NCBI GenBank assembly: GCA_946186735.1
Contig: CAMHOK010000007.1
Coordinates: 1-34,153, forward strand
DNA from: an uncultured Bacteroidales bacterium
Lineage (GTDB): Bacteria > Bacteroidota > Bacteroidia > Bacteroidales > Paludibacteraceae
DNA: 34,153 bases
Direction: 5' to 3'
The notes under the pieces are model-generated. The model did not search any database. It was not told where the DNA came from and saw only the letters and a program-made list of their open reading frames with translations. Both the position numbers and the translations under genes were made by a program. Each line of letters starts with the position of its first letter. Positions within the stretch are counted from its first letter, which is position 1. Below, piece by piece: positions 1 to 11,000 of this stretch.

Positions 1-76
1 AACCCAATGCCGTGATACCAATTTAATGCTCCCCCTTTAGGGGGTTGGGGGGCTTTCCCCTTTAGGGGTTGGGGGC
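1..76. repeat. Hairpin-rich intergenic repeat, copy 1 (cut by window edge)
   Basis: The first 55 bases are identical to positions 5009-5063, so this is a second copy of the element that follows the next gene. It contains two CCCC(C)-TTTA-(G)GGGG hairpins, at 31-44 and 57-68, and the right arm (TGCCGTGATA, 8-17) of a larger inverted repeat whose left arm would lie outside the window. It lies just after the stop of the minus-strand LRR gene, so it could end that transcript, although no clean U-tract follows the stems. Short C-rich/G-rich palindromes of this sort are common between genes in Bacteroidota. Confidence 0.8.
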
Positions 77-81
77 TGTGC

Positions 82-3000
82 TTACTTCACCTCAACGCCG
101 AGGACATTATACATCTTCTCACCTTTTATAATATATATTACGCCGTCTATCATTACTTTGCGAACCTCGGTGCCTTCTGCCTGCAGGTTGTCAACACCTG
201 TTGTAGGAGTAAACTCGGCAGTGAAGGTCTCGTCACCGCTAACTACGATGGTGCGCGGGTTGTCGGTGTCGCCATCATCCCAGCGGTGGAACTTATAGCC
301 TTCGTTAGCAGTAGCGGCTATTTGGATGGTCTGTCCGGCTTTGAACGTACCGCCACCGATAACTGAACCTTGAGCCGGGTCAGCCGATACTACGGTGATA
401 GTATAAGTAGTCTCTTCGCCACCGCCGTTACCGTCTGTCAGATACTCTATCTTGCTCACATAGATGATACCGTTGGTAGATGATGTGTTTTCGAGGTTCC
501 AATAAACCTGTACGGCATAGCCTGCCGACCAAGGCTTACCCTCTTCTGCCGAAACGGTAAGTGTCTCTTCGCTGCCGCTTATAGTACCGCCGGCAACCGA
601 GTAAAGAAGGTTGGTGCATTCGATGTCGGAATAGACCTTAACTCCCCAGTCTTTAACTGCCATACCGTTCTTGCTGAGTGAGCCTGCAGGATAGTAAACC
701 TTAACTTGTGTTATCTCTTTGTCGAAGGCTGCGTTGTTAACTACATATACCGGATTGGCATTTGCCAAATTGCTCGACTTGCCGCCCATCCTTACATAAT
801 CCCAGTCGCCGTTGTTGTTGGCGCCGCCGAATACTGTCCAGTTCTCGTCGTAGGTCCATGCATCGGTATATTGCTGATGTTTGTCGGCTTTCTTGGTGAA
901 GTCGCACACATACGTGGTGCCGCTGCCTCCGCCGGGAGATGTTGCCTCGCAAATAGCGGTATAGGTAGCTGCCTTAACTACTGTAATCAAGCGCGGGTTG
1001 TCGGTGTTGTTGTCAGACCAACGTTCGAACTTGTAACCCATATCAGGAATGACATTGAGCGACACTTCGTCTCCTATTTTGTATTTGCCGGCACCTTCTA
1101 TCTCGCAGTTGTTGCCTTCAACCTTAATCTCTACTACTTCGCTTTCGCCCTCGGTGAAGAAGGCGCACATCTCTACATAGTAGAGTGCCGACTCCTCGTA
1201 TGGCTCAAGCTGACCGTTGCTCAATACCGGCGTTCCCTGATCTTCGGGAAGGACTCCGGCTTTGAGGATATTTTCCAAACTGAGAGTAACCTTGGTGGTA
1301 ACATCGGTGGCATTAACATCACTTCCCCAGTGTGAGAACTTATAACCTTTGTTAGGTACGGCAGTGAGTGTCAACTCTTGTCCGAGTTTGGCTTCACCTT
1401 CTATCTTCACAGTTCCATGACCGTCGGTGCACGAGCGGACTTCTACTGCGATGTCTTTCGGTGCGAACACTGCCGTCAGTTCTTCAGGATAGTCAGGCTC
1501 TTCTTCATCATCCAAACCTGCTTCATATTCTATAGTAACGCCCAAACCATTGGGATATGTTTCATCAGCAGCATACGGCGTAGCCGTTTTATCAATTTCA
1601 TAGTCCCAATAGCTGAACTCATACCAGTTGCTGGCATCGGTGAGTTGAGGAACGAAGACGTAGCTGCCGTGCATCTTGTACTTACCACCTGTCACCTCTT
1701 TGTCGGTTCGAGTGTCATAAACATAAACCTCACCTACATTCTCCGGAGTGATGTAGAGTTTTATTGTTTCCGTGTATAATGCAGGATTATCGAATATAGG
1801 CCATATCGACCAGCTCTTGAAGGTGTTCATATCGATGGTACGCGGGTTCTCGGTGTTGCGGTCGTCCCACATGACGAAACTGTAACCGGTGGCAGGGACA
1901 GCCTCTATGGTAAACTTGCCATCGCAATCCATTGCTTTAGTGATGTTTACTTTGCCTTGTCCCTTGTACATAAGCTCCGAAATTTCGGGATATTCAAACG
2001 AGTCGAAGTTCTTAATGTTAGAGCAAACGGCTTTCCATGTTGCACTTGAGGCTATAGTACCATAGCATGAACACGAAGCGTTGATGGTAGTAACAGAGCA
2101 GCCGTCGAACGATGACGAAGCAACGGTAGGTGCAGTACCGGTGATGTTGAGAGTCTTCAGTTTGCTGTTGTTAGCAAAAGCATTCGACTTAATAGCTTCG
2201 CTACTGCTGAAAGAGAATTCGGTAAGACCTGTGTTGGCAAAGCTATACTCGTTGAATGTTACCACTTTGTTGAGTACCACCTCTTTCAGGTTAGGTGTTC
2301 CTGCTAAGATGCAGCGACCTGCAACTGAGGCTGCCGGACCAAACGAAGCTTTCTCAACGGCTGAGCGGGCAAACGGAGCAATAGAAGGATTCAACGTGTT
2401 GTAGTTGGTAGGCATGTTCTCAAGGTTAGTGTTGATAGTTACTTCCTTGAGTTGCGAGCAGTCGGCAAACGCCTCGGCACCTACACTCTTAATATTATAA
2501 CCTATCTTGACGGTCTTAAGGGGTGCGCCTTTAGCCAAAGCCGCAGGAATAACCGTTACGTTGTCGCCAATCTCAAAGACTTTGATTTGGGTTTTATCAA
2601 TACCTGCATTGTCGAGCGGGTCGCTATAGTTATACGACGTAACACCGAACAGCACGGTCTCTACCGGACAGTCTGCAAAAGCATCGGTAGAGATGGTCTT
2701 CAGGTTAGCAGGCAGATGAACTGATTTTAAGTTGTAGCAACCGTTAAAAGCATCGGCGCTGATGGTTTGCAACTTGGGCAGCACGGCATCAGCACCATCG
2801 ATTTTATCGGCACCGAAACGCTCTATGTTAGGGCAGTTCTTGAATGCCTCATTCCATATTATGGTCAGGTTGTCCATCTCGGCAAACGAGGTCTTGATGT
2901 TGGAGTCCTCGAATGCGCTCGGGTAGATTTGCGCCAAGGCTTTACTCTTCAGTGCCGCGCAGTTCTCCAAGCTTACGCAGTTCTTGAATGCTGACGATTG

Positions 3001-4866
3001 GATAGTTGTAACCTTATCCATTGAAGCAAGATAGCGTGGATTAGTCTCCGAGGGCATCACACCATACTGATTAACCAATTCGGTATAGTCCATAAACATC
3101 TCCTCAGGAATGCTTGTCAGGTTATAATTAAGATAGATGTTCTTTATGTTCTTGCGTGTCTTGCTGTCAGCTTTGGCAAACAACTCAGCCCAGCTGCCGC
3201 CGAAATTGCTTGCCGAGGTGGTATTAGGCAGGAAATAGATTTCCTCAAGATACGGGCAGTCGTTAACCAACAGACTACCTGTTCCTGTTACTCCTGCTGG
3301 TACCACAAAATCGTAAAGAGCCGATTTGGCAAACGCCTCTGAACCTATATATTGCAGTTTGGTGTGTTTCTGAGTAATAGGACAATCCTCAAGTTCTTCG
3401 CAGTTGTAGAAAGCCTTCTCTTCTATTCTCCAAGTGTTAACAGGGAAGTTCTCAATAAAATGGAGAACAGGACAATTGGCAAAGGCACTCTCACGAATCC
3501 AATACGAGTTACCCCATGTGATTGGGTTTCCGTCTTCGTCGGAGAAGTCAACCGTCGTAAGTTTAGGGCATCCGTCGAAGGCATGAGCACCTATCTCTCC
3601 GTTGGGAATTTGTTGTATATAGACTGTCTCCAACTGATTCATGCCTGCGCATATATAGTCGGGCACAGAGGTGTTGGTGCCGGCGAATGTTACTTTCTTT
3701 ATTTGCACACCAACTGAGTAAAGCGGCGACTTGTTGGCAGCGGGAGTCTCAGTTCCCCATGTAAAACCGCCACGCCATACGATAGTCTTCAGGTTAGTGC
3801 AACCCTCGAAAGCGCTTTGGTCCATGTTGCCGCCAACGGCAGCAACTACAAGACTTTTGCAGTCGGCAAACGCACGCTCACCGATAGTAATGCTCTTGGT
3901 TCCTAAATCAGCAGGCGAACTAACCATAAGAATCTTGCTGAAGCCCTCGAACATGTGGGCAGGCACAGAGCCTTCGATGGTAAGCGAGGTTATCTGGTCG
4001 CGTATGTTATAGAACGGCGACTCCTCTGCCGTAGTTATATCATCGTCTCCTCCCTGCCATACTATCTTCGTCAGTTTCGGACACCTTTCTGCTAAATATC
4101 CGGCACCGCCACCATTGACATTCTTCGGGTCAACTTTGTACTTTCCGCTTAAAGTAACATTGGTAAGGTTCGGACAGCCTTCGAAAACTTGTTGATATGG
4201 CCTTCTTGCTGTATAGATAGTGGCTGAGGTAACGCCTGAATCCCAAAACGGATGAGAAAAGTCGTCCCCGTCTGTGCTTGCGATATGAATATTCACATGG
4301 TCGGTAAACGACATTGTGTTGCAAAAAGCACGATAACGCATTACGTCGAAGGTAGGCAGTGTGGGTTTGCTGCCGTCGCGCTTTACATAGATATGCTTGA
4401 GGTTGTCGCAGCTATGAAAAGCATCTCTGCCGGCACCGATGTAGTGTATCAGACCATCAGCAAAGTCGAGAGTAATGCTTTCTACTACACGATCTTCTCG
4501 GAACGAATCCTGCCCGAACATGTTCACGCGACCGTAACCCATACTCGTTCCGTTGCGTTTCTGAATAGCGAAGAAAGCAGGGAACACTAAGTCCTTGTTG
4601 TTGTTTCTGAATTGGGCATTTTCAAAAACGATGCCCGTAATAGTGATGTGAGCAGCGGTTGACTCGGTTGTACCTGTGGCTTGCTGGTTAACCTCGTAAG
4701 TTACAGTGTACTGCAGTTGGTCAGAATTGCCCGCTGTCAAGAACTTTTGGATGGTGAAAGTCTCACCCTCCTTACCGGTGTAGCTGTCGTTAACGTACAC
4801 GGTAAAGGCTGATGCCGACAGCACCGCTGTCAGTAGCATCACGCAGGATAGTAAAATCTTTTTCAT
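82..4866 (-). CDS. Secreted BspA-like leucine-rich-repeat surface protein with B-repeats (1594 aa)
   Basis: Probable exported surface protein, likely adhesive; ligand unknown. Residues 1-20 form a signal peptide ending in SASA. Roughly residues 50-950 are LRR_5/BspA (Treponema pallidum type) repeats, recognisable by recurring units such as AF.(N/D)C..L..(V/I). Residues about 965-1310 hold divergent InlB-like B-repeats with the GY.F..W.D...NPR signature. A beta-rich domain of about 160 residues (about 1316-1480) interrupts them. One more B-repeat (about 1484-1550) and a 40-residue tail ending YNVLGVEVK follow. The tail is shared with the next gene and may be a short surface-sorting signal; it is not a full T9SS domain. 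The ATG at 4866 gives a good signal peptide. No TAnnTTTG promoter is visible upstream, so transcription may run in from the gene at 11349. Confidence 0.88.
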   Translation of the reverse strand: MKKILLSCVMLLTAVLSASAFTVYVNDSYTGKEGETFTIQKFLTAGNSDQLQYTVTYEVNQQATGTTESTAAHITITGIVFENAQFRNNNKDLVFPAFFAIQKRNGTSMGYGRVNMFGQDSFREDRVVESITLDFADGLIHYIGAGRDAFHSCDNLKHIYVKRDGSKPTLPTFDVMRYRAFCNTMSFTDHVNIHIASTDGDDFSHPFWDSGVTSATIYTARRPYQQVFEGCPNLTNVTLSGKYKVDPKNVNGGGAGYLAERCPKLTKIVWQGGDDDITTAEESPFYNIRDQITSLTIEGSVPAHMFEGFSKILMVSSPADLGTKSITIGERAFADCKSLVVAAVGGNMDQSAFEGCTNLKTIVWRGGFTWGTETPAANKSPLYSVGVQIKKVTFAGTNTSVPDYICAGMNQLETVYIQQIPNGEIGAHAFDGCPKLTTVDFSDEDGNPITWGNSYWIRESAFANCPVLHFIENFPVNTWRIEEKAFYNCEELEDCPITQKHTKLQYIGSEAFAKSALYDFVVPAGVTGTGSLLVNDCPYLEEIYFLPNTTSASNFGGSWAELFAKADSKTRKNIKNIYLNYNLTSIPEEMFMDYTELVNQYGVMPSETNPRYLASMDKVTTIQSSAFKNCVSLENCAALKSKALAQIYPSAFEDSNIKTSFAEMDNLTIIWNEAFKNCPNIERFGADKIDGADAVLPKLQTISADAFNGCYNLKSVHLPANLKTISTDAFADCPVETVLFGVTSYNYSDPLDNAGIDKTQIKVFEIGDNVTVIPAALAKGAPLKTVKIGYNIKSVGAEAFADCSQLKEVTINTNLENMPTNYNTLNPSIAPFARSAVEKASFGPAASVAGRCILAGTPNLKEVVLNKVVTFNEYSFANTGLTEFSFSSSEAIKSNAFANNSKLKTLNITGTAPTVASSSFDGCSVTTINASCSCYGTIASSATWKAVCSNIKNFDSFEYPEISELMYKGQGKVNITKAMDCDGKFTIEAVPATGYSFVMWDDRNTENPRTIDMNTFKSWSIWPIFDNPALYTETIKLYITPENVGEVYVYDTRTDKEVTGGKYKMHGSYVFVPQLTDASNWYEFSYWDYEIDKTATPYAADETYPNGLGVTIEYEAGLDDEEEPDYPEELTAVFAPKDIAVEVRSCTDGHGTVKIEGEAKLGQELTLTAVPNKGYKFSHWGSDVNATDVTTKVTLSLENILKAGVLPEDQGTPVLSNGQLEPYEESALYYVEMCAFFTEGESEVVEIKVEGNNCEIEGAGKYKIGDEVSLNVIPDMGYKFERWSDNNTDNPRLITVVKAATYTAICEATSPGGGSGTTYVCDFTKKADKHQQYTDAWTYDENWTVFGGANNNGDWDYVRMGGKSSNLANANPVYVVNNAAFDKEITQVKVYYPAGSLSKNGMAVKDWGVKVYSDIECTNLLYSVAGGTISGSEETLTVSAEEGKPWSAGYAVQVYWNLENTSSTNGIIYVSKIEYLTDGNGGGEETTYTITVVSADPAQGSVIGGGTFKAGQTIQIAATANEGYKFHRWDDGDTDNPRTIVVSGDETFTAEFTPTTGVDNLQAEGTEVRKVMIDGVIYIIKGEKMYNVLGVEVK

Positions 4867-4900
4867 TGTCGTTAAAGAATTTAATTGATTATTTTAAGTT

Positions 4901-4988
4901 TTCGTTATTTCGACATTTCGTTATTTCGTTATATCGACATTTCGTTATTTCGACATCTCTGTATTTCGACATCTCGATTTTTCGATTT
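4901..4988. repeat. Tandem array of eleven 8-bp units
   Basis: From 4901 the sequence can be read as consecutive 8-mers: TTCGTTAT, TTCGACAT, TTCGTTAT, TTCGTTAT, ATCGACAT, TTCGTTAT, TTCGACAT, CTCTGTAT, TTCGACAT, CTCGATTT, TTCGATTT. The array starts 34 bases upstream of the minus-strand ATG at 4866, in the only stretch where a promoter or leader for that gene could lie. The period-8 structure is seen directly; any regulatory role is inferred. Confidence 0.85.
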
Positions 4989-4999
4989 TTCCTTTGAGA

Positions 5000-5085
5000 T
5001 ATCACGGCAACCCAATGCCGTGATACCAATTTAATGCTCCCCCTTTAGGGGGTTGGGGGGCTTCCCCCTTTAGGGGGCGGGGGGG
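5000..5085. repeat. Hairpin-rich intergenic repeat, copy 2
   Basis: A perfect 10-bp inverted repeat (TATCACGGCA at 5000-5009, TGCCGTGATA at 5016-5025, 6-nt loop) is followed by two CCCCC-TTTA-GGGGG hairpins at 5039-5052 and 5064-5077. Positions 5009-5063 repeat positions 1-55 exactly. The element starts directly after the stop of the 2087-aa gene and could act as its terminator or as an RNA-stabilising 3' structure. Confidence 0.82.
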
Positions 5086-8000
5086 CTATTTCACCTCAGC
5101 GCCAAGCGTGTTGTACATCTTGTCGCCTTGGATGATATATATTACTCCGTCTATCATCACCTTTCGTGCTCTTTGAGTGTTGTCGCCACTTATCTGGTCA
5201 ACATCGGAGCCTTGTGCGAACGAAGCGATGAGGGTGATATCATGGTCAACCACTACATCACGCGGGTTCTCGGTGTTGCCATCGTTCCATCCGGTGAAGT
5301 GATAGCCTGCAGCAGGTATAGCAGCTACTCTGACTGTAGTGCCTGCCTCGTACATACCGGCGCCCATCACTGTACCTTGCTGGTCGTTAGCAGAGAGGAC
5401 ACTGAGAGTGTAATATACTTTCTTCTCTTGGAACATAGCCGTATATTTGGCATTGGCGGTAACGGTGACGGCACGGATAGCCTCTTTGTTACCGTCGGTC
5501 CACTCCTTGAACTCATAGCCGTCCTTAGCAATAGCCTTGATGACTACCTCACGGCCTTCCTCATAGACGCCCGTGCCTTCGGTATAACCCTGAGCATCGT
5601 TCGACGAGATGACAGTGATAAGGTAAGTATGAGTGCCGGCAGGGTTCTTCTCGAAGAAGGCGATATAGTTGTGTGTCTCACTCACCGTGATCACACGACG
5701 CGAGTCGGTCGAGTTGTCCTCCCAACGGACGAAGTGATAGCCCTCTTTGGCTTGAGCGTGGATAACGAGCACCGTACCCTCATCAAGAGTGAACTCACCT
5801 GCTCCTTCTACCACGCCCATCTGCTCGTCAGCCGAAGCGATACTGATGGTGTACTGCTGCTTCTCGGTCTGCTCTATCTTATCGAACTGAGCCACAAGCA
5901 CTATATGCTTATCAACGGTGATGATACGCGGGTTCTCCGTAGAGCTGTCGTTCCAACGAACGAACTTATACCCTTCCTCAGGCATTGCAACAAGTGTTAC
6001 CGTTGCACCACCCTTGAAGATACCGCCACCGATAACCTTACCTTTTTGCTCATCGGCAGAGATGGCCGTCACGGCGAACTCCTGCTCTACGATAGGTATC
6101 TGCTCGAAGCGTGCTGTATAAGAAGCATTGGCGGTAACCGTTACATAACGCGGGTTGTCCTTGTTGCCATCGGTCCACTCAACGAAACGATAACCTTCCT
6201 TGGCGATAGCCGACAAGGTAGCCACCTTGCCCTCTTCATACTCACCGCCACCGGTAACCGTACCCATCTTCTCGTCGTTGGCAAGAACGGTGAGCTGATA
6301 CTTGGTGGGCTCTACGGCGTTCTTCTCGAACTGAGCGGTGTAAGAAGCATTGGCGGTAACAACAACCTGACGCGGGTTATCTTTCGAGCCGTCAGACCAC
6401 TGAGTGAAATGATAACCATCCTTAGGCTCTGCCACCAGAGTAGCAGTAGCGTTCTCGGCATACTCGCCGCCTCCGCTTACCGTACCCATCTCAGGATTGG
6501 CAGAGGTAACGGTCAGAATGAAGGTCTTGGCATCTTCCTTGGCGAAATAAGCAGTATAAACGACATCAGCCGTTACCGTCACCACGCGAGGATTAGAGGT
6601 GTTACCATCGTTCCACTGAACGAACTTATAACCTTCCTTGGCATTAGCACCGATAGTGGTCTCACTACCTTCTAACATCGTGCCGCCACCATAAGCCAAG
6701 CCCATTGACTCATCCTGCGACTTAACAACGACGGTGTAGCTCTTAGGAGCCACCTCGGTCTTCTTGAACTGAGCGGTATAAGTGGCATTAGCTGTTACCG
6801 TTACCTTACGCTTGTCGTTCTTGTCGCCGTCCGACCACTGAGTGAACTCATAGCCTTCCTTAGCCGTAGCTTCAATATCTACCTCAGTGCCGTATGCATA
6901 GGTGCCGCCACCGGTCACTGTACCCATCGTCTCATCAGCCGAGACAACGATGAGGGTGTACTGCTGAGCCTCGAACGTAGCCGTGTAGGTGATATCGCCC
7001 GTGGCAACAACCTTGCGAGTGACCTCTTTGTTTCCATCGTTCCATTCAACGAACTGATAGTGCTCTTTCGGTGTGGCAGTGATAGTGGTTGTCGAGTCTT
7101 TCTCCACTTTGCCGCCGCCGCTGACCGTACCCATCGTTTCGTCGTTGGTTGCAACAGAGATGGTGTAGTAGATGATCTTGTCGAAGTTGGCAGTCAGCTC
7201 AACATTACCCGTAACCTCTACCTTGCGCTCTTCTTTGGCATCCTTGTCGTCGCTCCAGCCTGCGAAGCGATAGCCTTCGTTAGCCTCTGCCTTAACGTCG
7301 ATGACGGATTGGTATGTAGCCTTGTCAGGACCTGTTACTTTTCCGCCCTCTGCCGGGTTGGCTTTAAGAGTAACGGTGTATTCATTAGGATTGAACTGCA
7401 CTTTCACGTTCACATTCTTCTCGCATTTGAAGACATAAGTCTGTTCGTCAGAGAACGTCTTGTCGCCTAACCACGATACGAAGTGATAGTGCGAGTCATT
7501 GAGCGTGTAGGTCATCTTAACCTCATCGCCCCAGCCATAGCGGCCTGCACCGGTGACTTCTACAAGCTCGGCATCGATACCCAGTACTTCGAAGGTTATG
7601 TTGAACGAGTCTCTCTCAAAGCTGGCTGCATAGTCGCCATCGCTTTTTACCACTATCTGACGCGGGTTTTCCGTACTGCCGTCCTCCCAGTGCTTGAAGA
7701 AGGTGTGACCGTCGTTAACCGGTACTGCTTGAAGTTCAATCTTCGAGCCTTCCCAGAAGGTATATCTGTTCATCATCACATTAGTACGATCTTCAGCCTT
7801 GTAATTTATCGAAACAACGCCGTCTTTTTCGAAACCGCTTCCTGCCCATGGCCAGATTTCTACATCATATCTATCTGCTTTTTTGATAACAGGATAGAGA
7901 TGCGTATAATCGGTGAGTTTGAAGGTATAGGGGTTCTCGTCGGATACGATATTGCCCATATCATCTTTCCAGTAGTCGAGAATATAACGATAAGGAGACA

Positions 8001-11000
8001 ACGGATCTTCATCACCTACAAAGCCAAGTGTTATCTCGGTGTTGTAAGGCAGCGTCTCGCTGATGTACTTGTCGTCGTCTTCCACGCCGTTGAGTGTCAG
8101 TGCTTTGGTCTGCGCAGCACAGTCCCAGCAACTCGGGTCAAGCTCAACCATCAGACCATAGTTCTGAATGCCGATGTTGGCATACAAGTTGCCGCCTGCC
8201 AACACGTAGGTAATCACTTGCTCGTAGGATATAACCTGGTCCTTCTCGTCAACCCAGTTGTTGAACCAGTAGTGTACGGGGTCAAGCACCTCCACCTTGA
8301 CGTCATATCTCAAGCCGTCGCACGGGTTGATATCTGCCGAGCTTTGCTCTACCCATTCGCTGTTCTTGCCGCCGACAGGACGGATGTAGAACTTAACAGC
8401 CTCTGCCGTTGCAGGGTCTTTAACGGCAAGGTTGAGCTTCTCCACCGCCTCTTTGATATAGATGCGGATAACGGTGTCGCTCTTTATTTCGAACTCGTAG
8501 GTATTTCCGTTAGTGCCGTCAGCCCAATGGTCGAGGGTGATAGACGAGCAAGGCTGAACAAAAGTCAGTGTACCTTTGTTATTGCAAGGGATAGCGGTGT
8601 AAGGTAGCTTGTCGCCGTTGAGCATCATGTTCTGCAGGTAATAGCTCTGGTCGCGGTCGATAGCGCCACCTATCACTTCGAACGAGTACTTATATTGCGT
8701 AGCACCGTCCCAGTTGTCGGTTTTTATCTCACCCCAACCGGTAGCAGCTTTGTAAGCCGTTACATCGTCGCAACTGCCAGTGAACACCTGATCTATCTTT
8801 GAGTCAGTATAGAAAGCGCCGCTTACTGCCGTCGGTATGTTCGACTTGTCGTATTCCGAACGCAGAGTATGCCATGCACCCGAGTTGCGCTCGAAAGCAC
8901 CATCGCCGATACTTAGACCCGTACCTTTCTCGATAACGAGGTTGAGGGTATAGACATCTTCGAATGCCGATCTGCCGATAGTCTTTACCGAAGCCGGTAT
9001 ATACACCGTGTACGAACGGTCGGTGTTCTGCAGACCTGCCTTATTGAAAGCATACTCGCCTATGGTCTCGATGCCGTCAAGGTAGAGGTTGTTGACATTA
9101 CCTTTCTCGAACAGACTCTGTTTTACTTCTTTTATCTTGCTGAAGCTAAGCTTATCGATATTGGAAGCCACGAAGGGGTTAGGCATCGACGGACCATAGT
9201 GCCAGTCGAGCGAGTCAATCTGGGCCATGTTGAATGCCAAATCATCGTAGTTGGTCTCGTTGGTGAGCTCCACTGAGTTGGTGATATGAGCGATGGCAAA
9301 CACGTTCTTCTCGACCATTGAAACCGTCTTTCTCACTATAAGATCGAAATCCATTCCAACGAAAGGAGCTTTGTTCGGTTCGTCGATAGCCTTGAAGTTA
9401 TTAGAAGCAAAAATCAGAGTGTCGATGTCCACATTGTTGTCGCGGTTGAAAGCTCCCGTCTCAATCACCTCCATACCATCGGGTATGATAACAGTCTTAA
9501 GTGCAGGGCAGTTAATGATGAAGTCTTTCTGCAACTCACGCACCTTGCCGAAGTCGATAGTTTTGAGTTTAGGCAGTCCCGAGATAGTGTAAGCAGGCAG
9601 ATAGTTGGCATACTCGCTGGTGAAACGTACGGTCTCGAGGTTGGGACAGTCGGCAAAAGCAGACAAGCCGATGATGTCGGCTTTCACGTCTAACTCTTTC
9701 AGTCCCACTCCGTAGAGCGAGTATTCGCCGTACGAGATCATAGCAGCCGGCTGACTGAAGGTCTCAAGCGCTGATGCTCCGTTGAGAAGGTTGTTCGCAA
9801 GCGAGCTTACCTGCGACTTAGAGATATCGAAACTCTTAAGACTCTTGCATGAAGCAAAAGCATCGTGGTCGATATTGGCAAGTGTCGAAGGAGCCGTGAA
9901 GCTCTCTATCTTGCTCTCGGCAAAAGCATAATCCATGATGTCGTGGATATTCTTAGGAAGGGTAATGCTCTTCAGTCCGCTGCGATAGAAAGCGTAAGAA
10001 GGCAGCACGTTAGGTGTCATGTTATACTCAACCGTTCCTTCGAAGACTACGTTTTCAAGTTGCGTGGTCGAAGCAAAGGCGTACTCGCCTATCTTAAGGT
10101 CGCGTGCTGCTTTGGTGAAAGGATTGACGCTGGCAGGGATGGTGAGCGTGCCGCTCAGCTTAGCACCTTCGAAAGCTCGGTCACCGATGATCTCAAGACC
10201 CTTATTCAGACTGATACTCTCTATACCCGAATAGCGGAAAGCATCGTTGAGAATATGAATGTTGTTCGGCGTCTCTACACTCAGGTCTAAACTCTTGAAG
10301 TTAGAGGTGAACTCGAAAGCGCTCTGGTCAACCAATGTAGAGTAAGGATAAACCGGACTCATGACGAACTTCGTTGGCATCTGGAAACTCTTCACACCCG
10401 AGTTCTTGAAACAAGAGTCATAGAATCCGACAAACTGATAGTTACCCGTGGTGGGCAGAGTAACATCGAAAGCCGAGCTCACACCCTCAAACAAGTGAGC
10501 GGGTACGATGACGGTCAGCAGACCTGCTCCGTCGTCTTCGGCTATCATCTGAACGCTCTTAAGCGGACAACTCTCACCATTGGCACTGACGAATGGCGAC
10601 GATGTCACCGACAAGCTGTAGCTGCGGTCTAACACCAGCGTCTCTATGCCGGTGGCTGCAAAAGCATAGTTACCTATCGAATATACGTTGCGCGGTATGG
10701 TCAGCGACTCAAGATTCTCATGACCCGCAAATGCCTCCATACCTATGCTACCCAGCGAGGCGGGAAGAGTAAGCGATTTGAGCGAGGAGTCGTAAACATA
10801 GTTGCCCGGCATACCATCTTCTGTGCGAGCAGCTATGAAAGCTTGGTCGCCAATAGTAGTCAGACCCGAACCTAAGGTTATCGTCTCAAGGTTAGCATGG
10901 AAAGCAAATGCCATATTACCTATAGAGGTAATCTTGTCGCCGATAACAACCTTAGCCAATTTCGAAGGGTTGTTGTAACTCTCCATCTCCTGATAAGAGG

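Noticed and set aside
5128..6675. A 515-codon open frame on the plus strand
   Set aside because: It is the antisense of the B-repeat array; its length follows from the repeated codons of the minus-strand gene, and it has no recognisable domain, signal or promoter.
7483..8607. A 374-codon open frame on the plus strand
   Set aside because: Antisense shadow of the 2087-aa LRR protein without independent signals.
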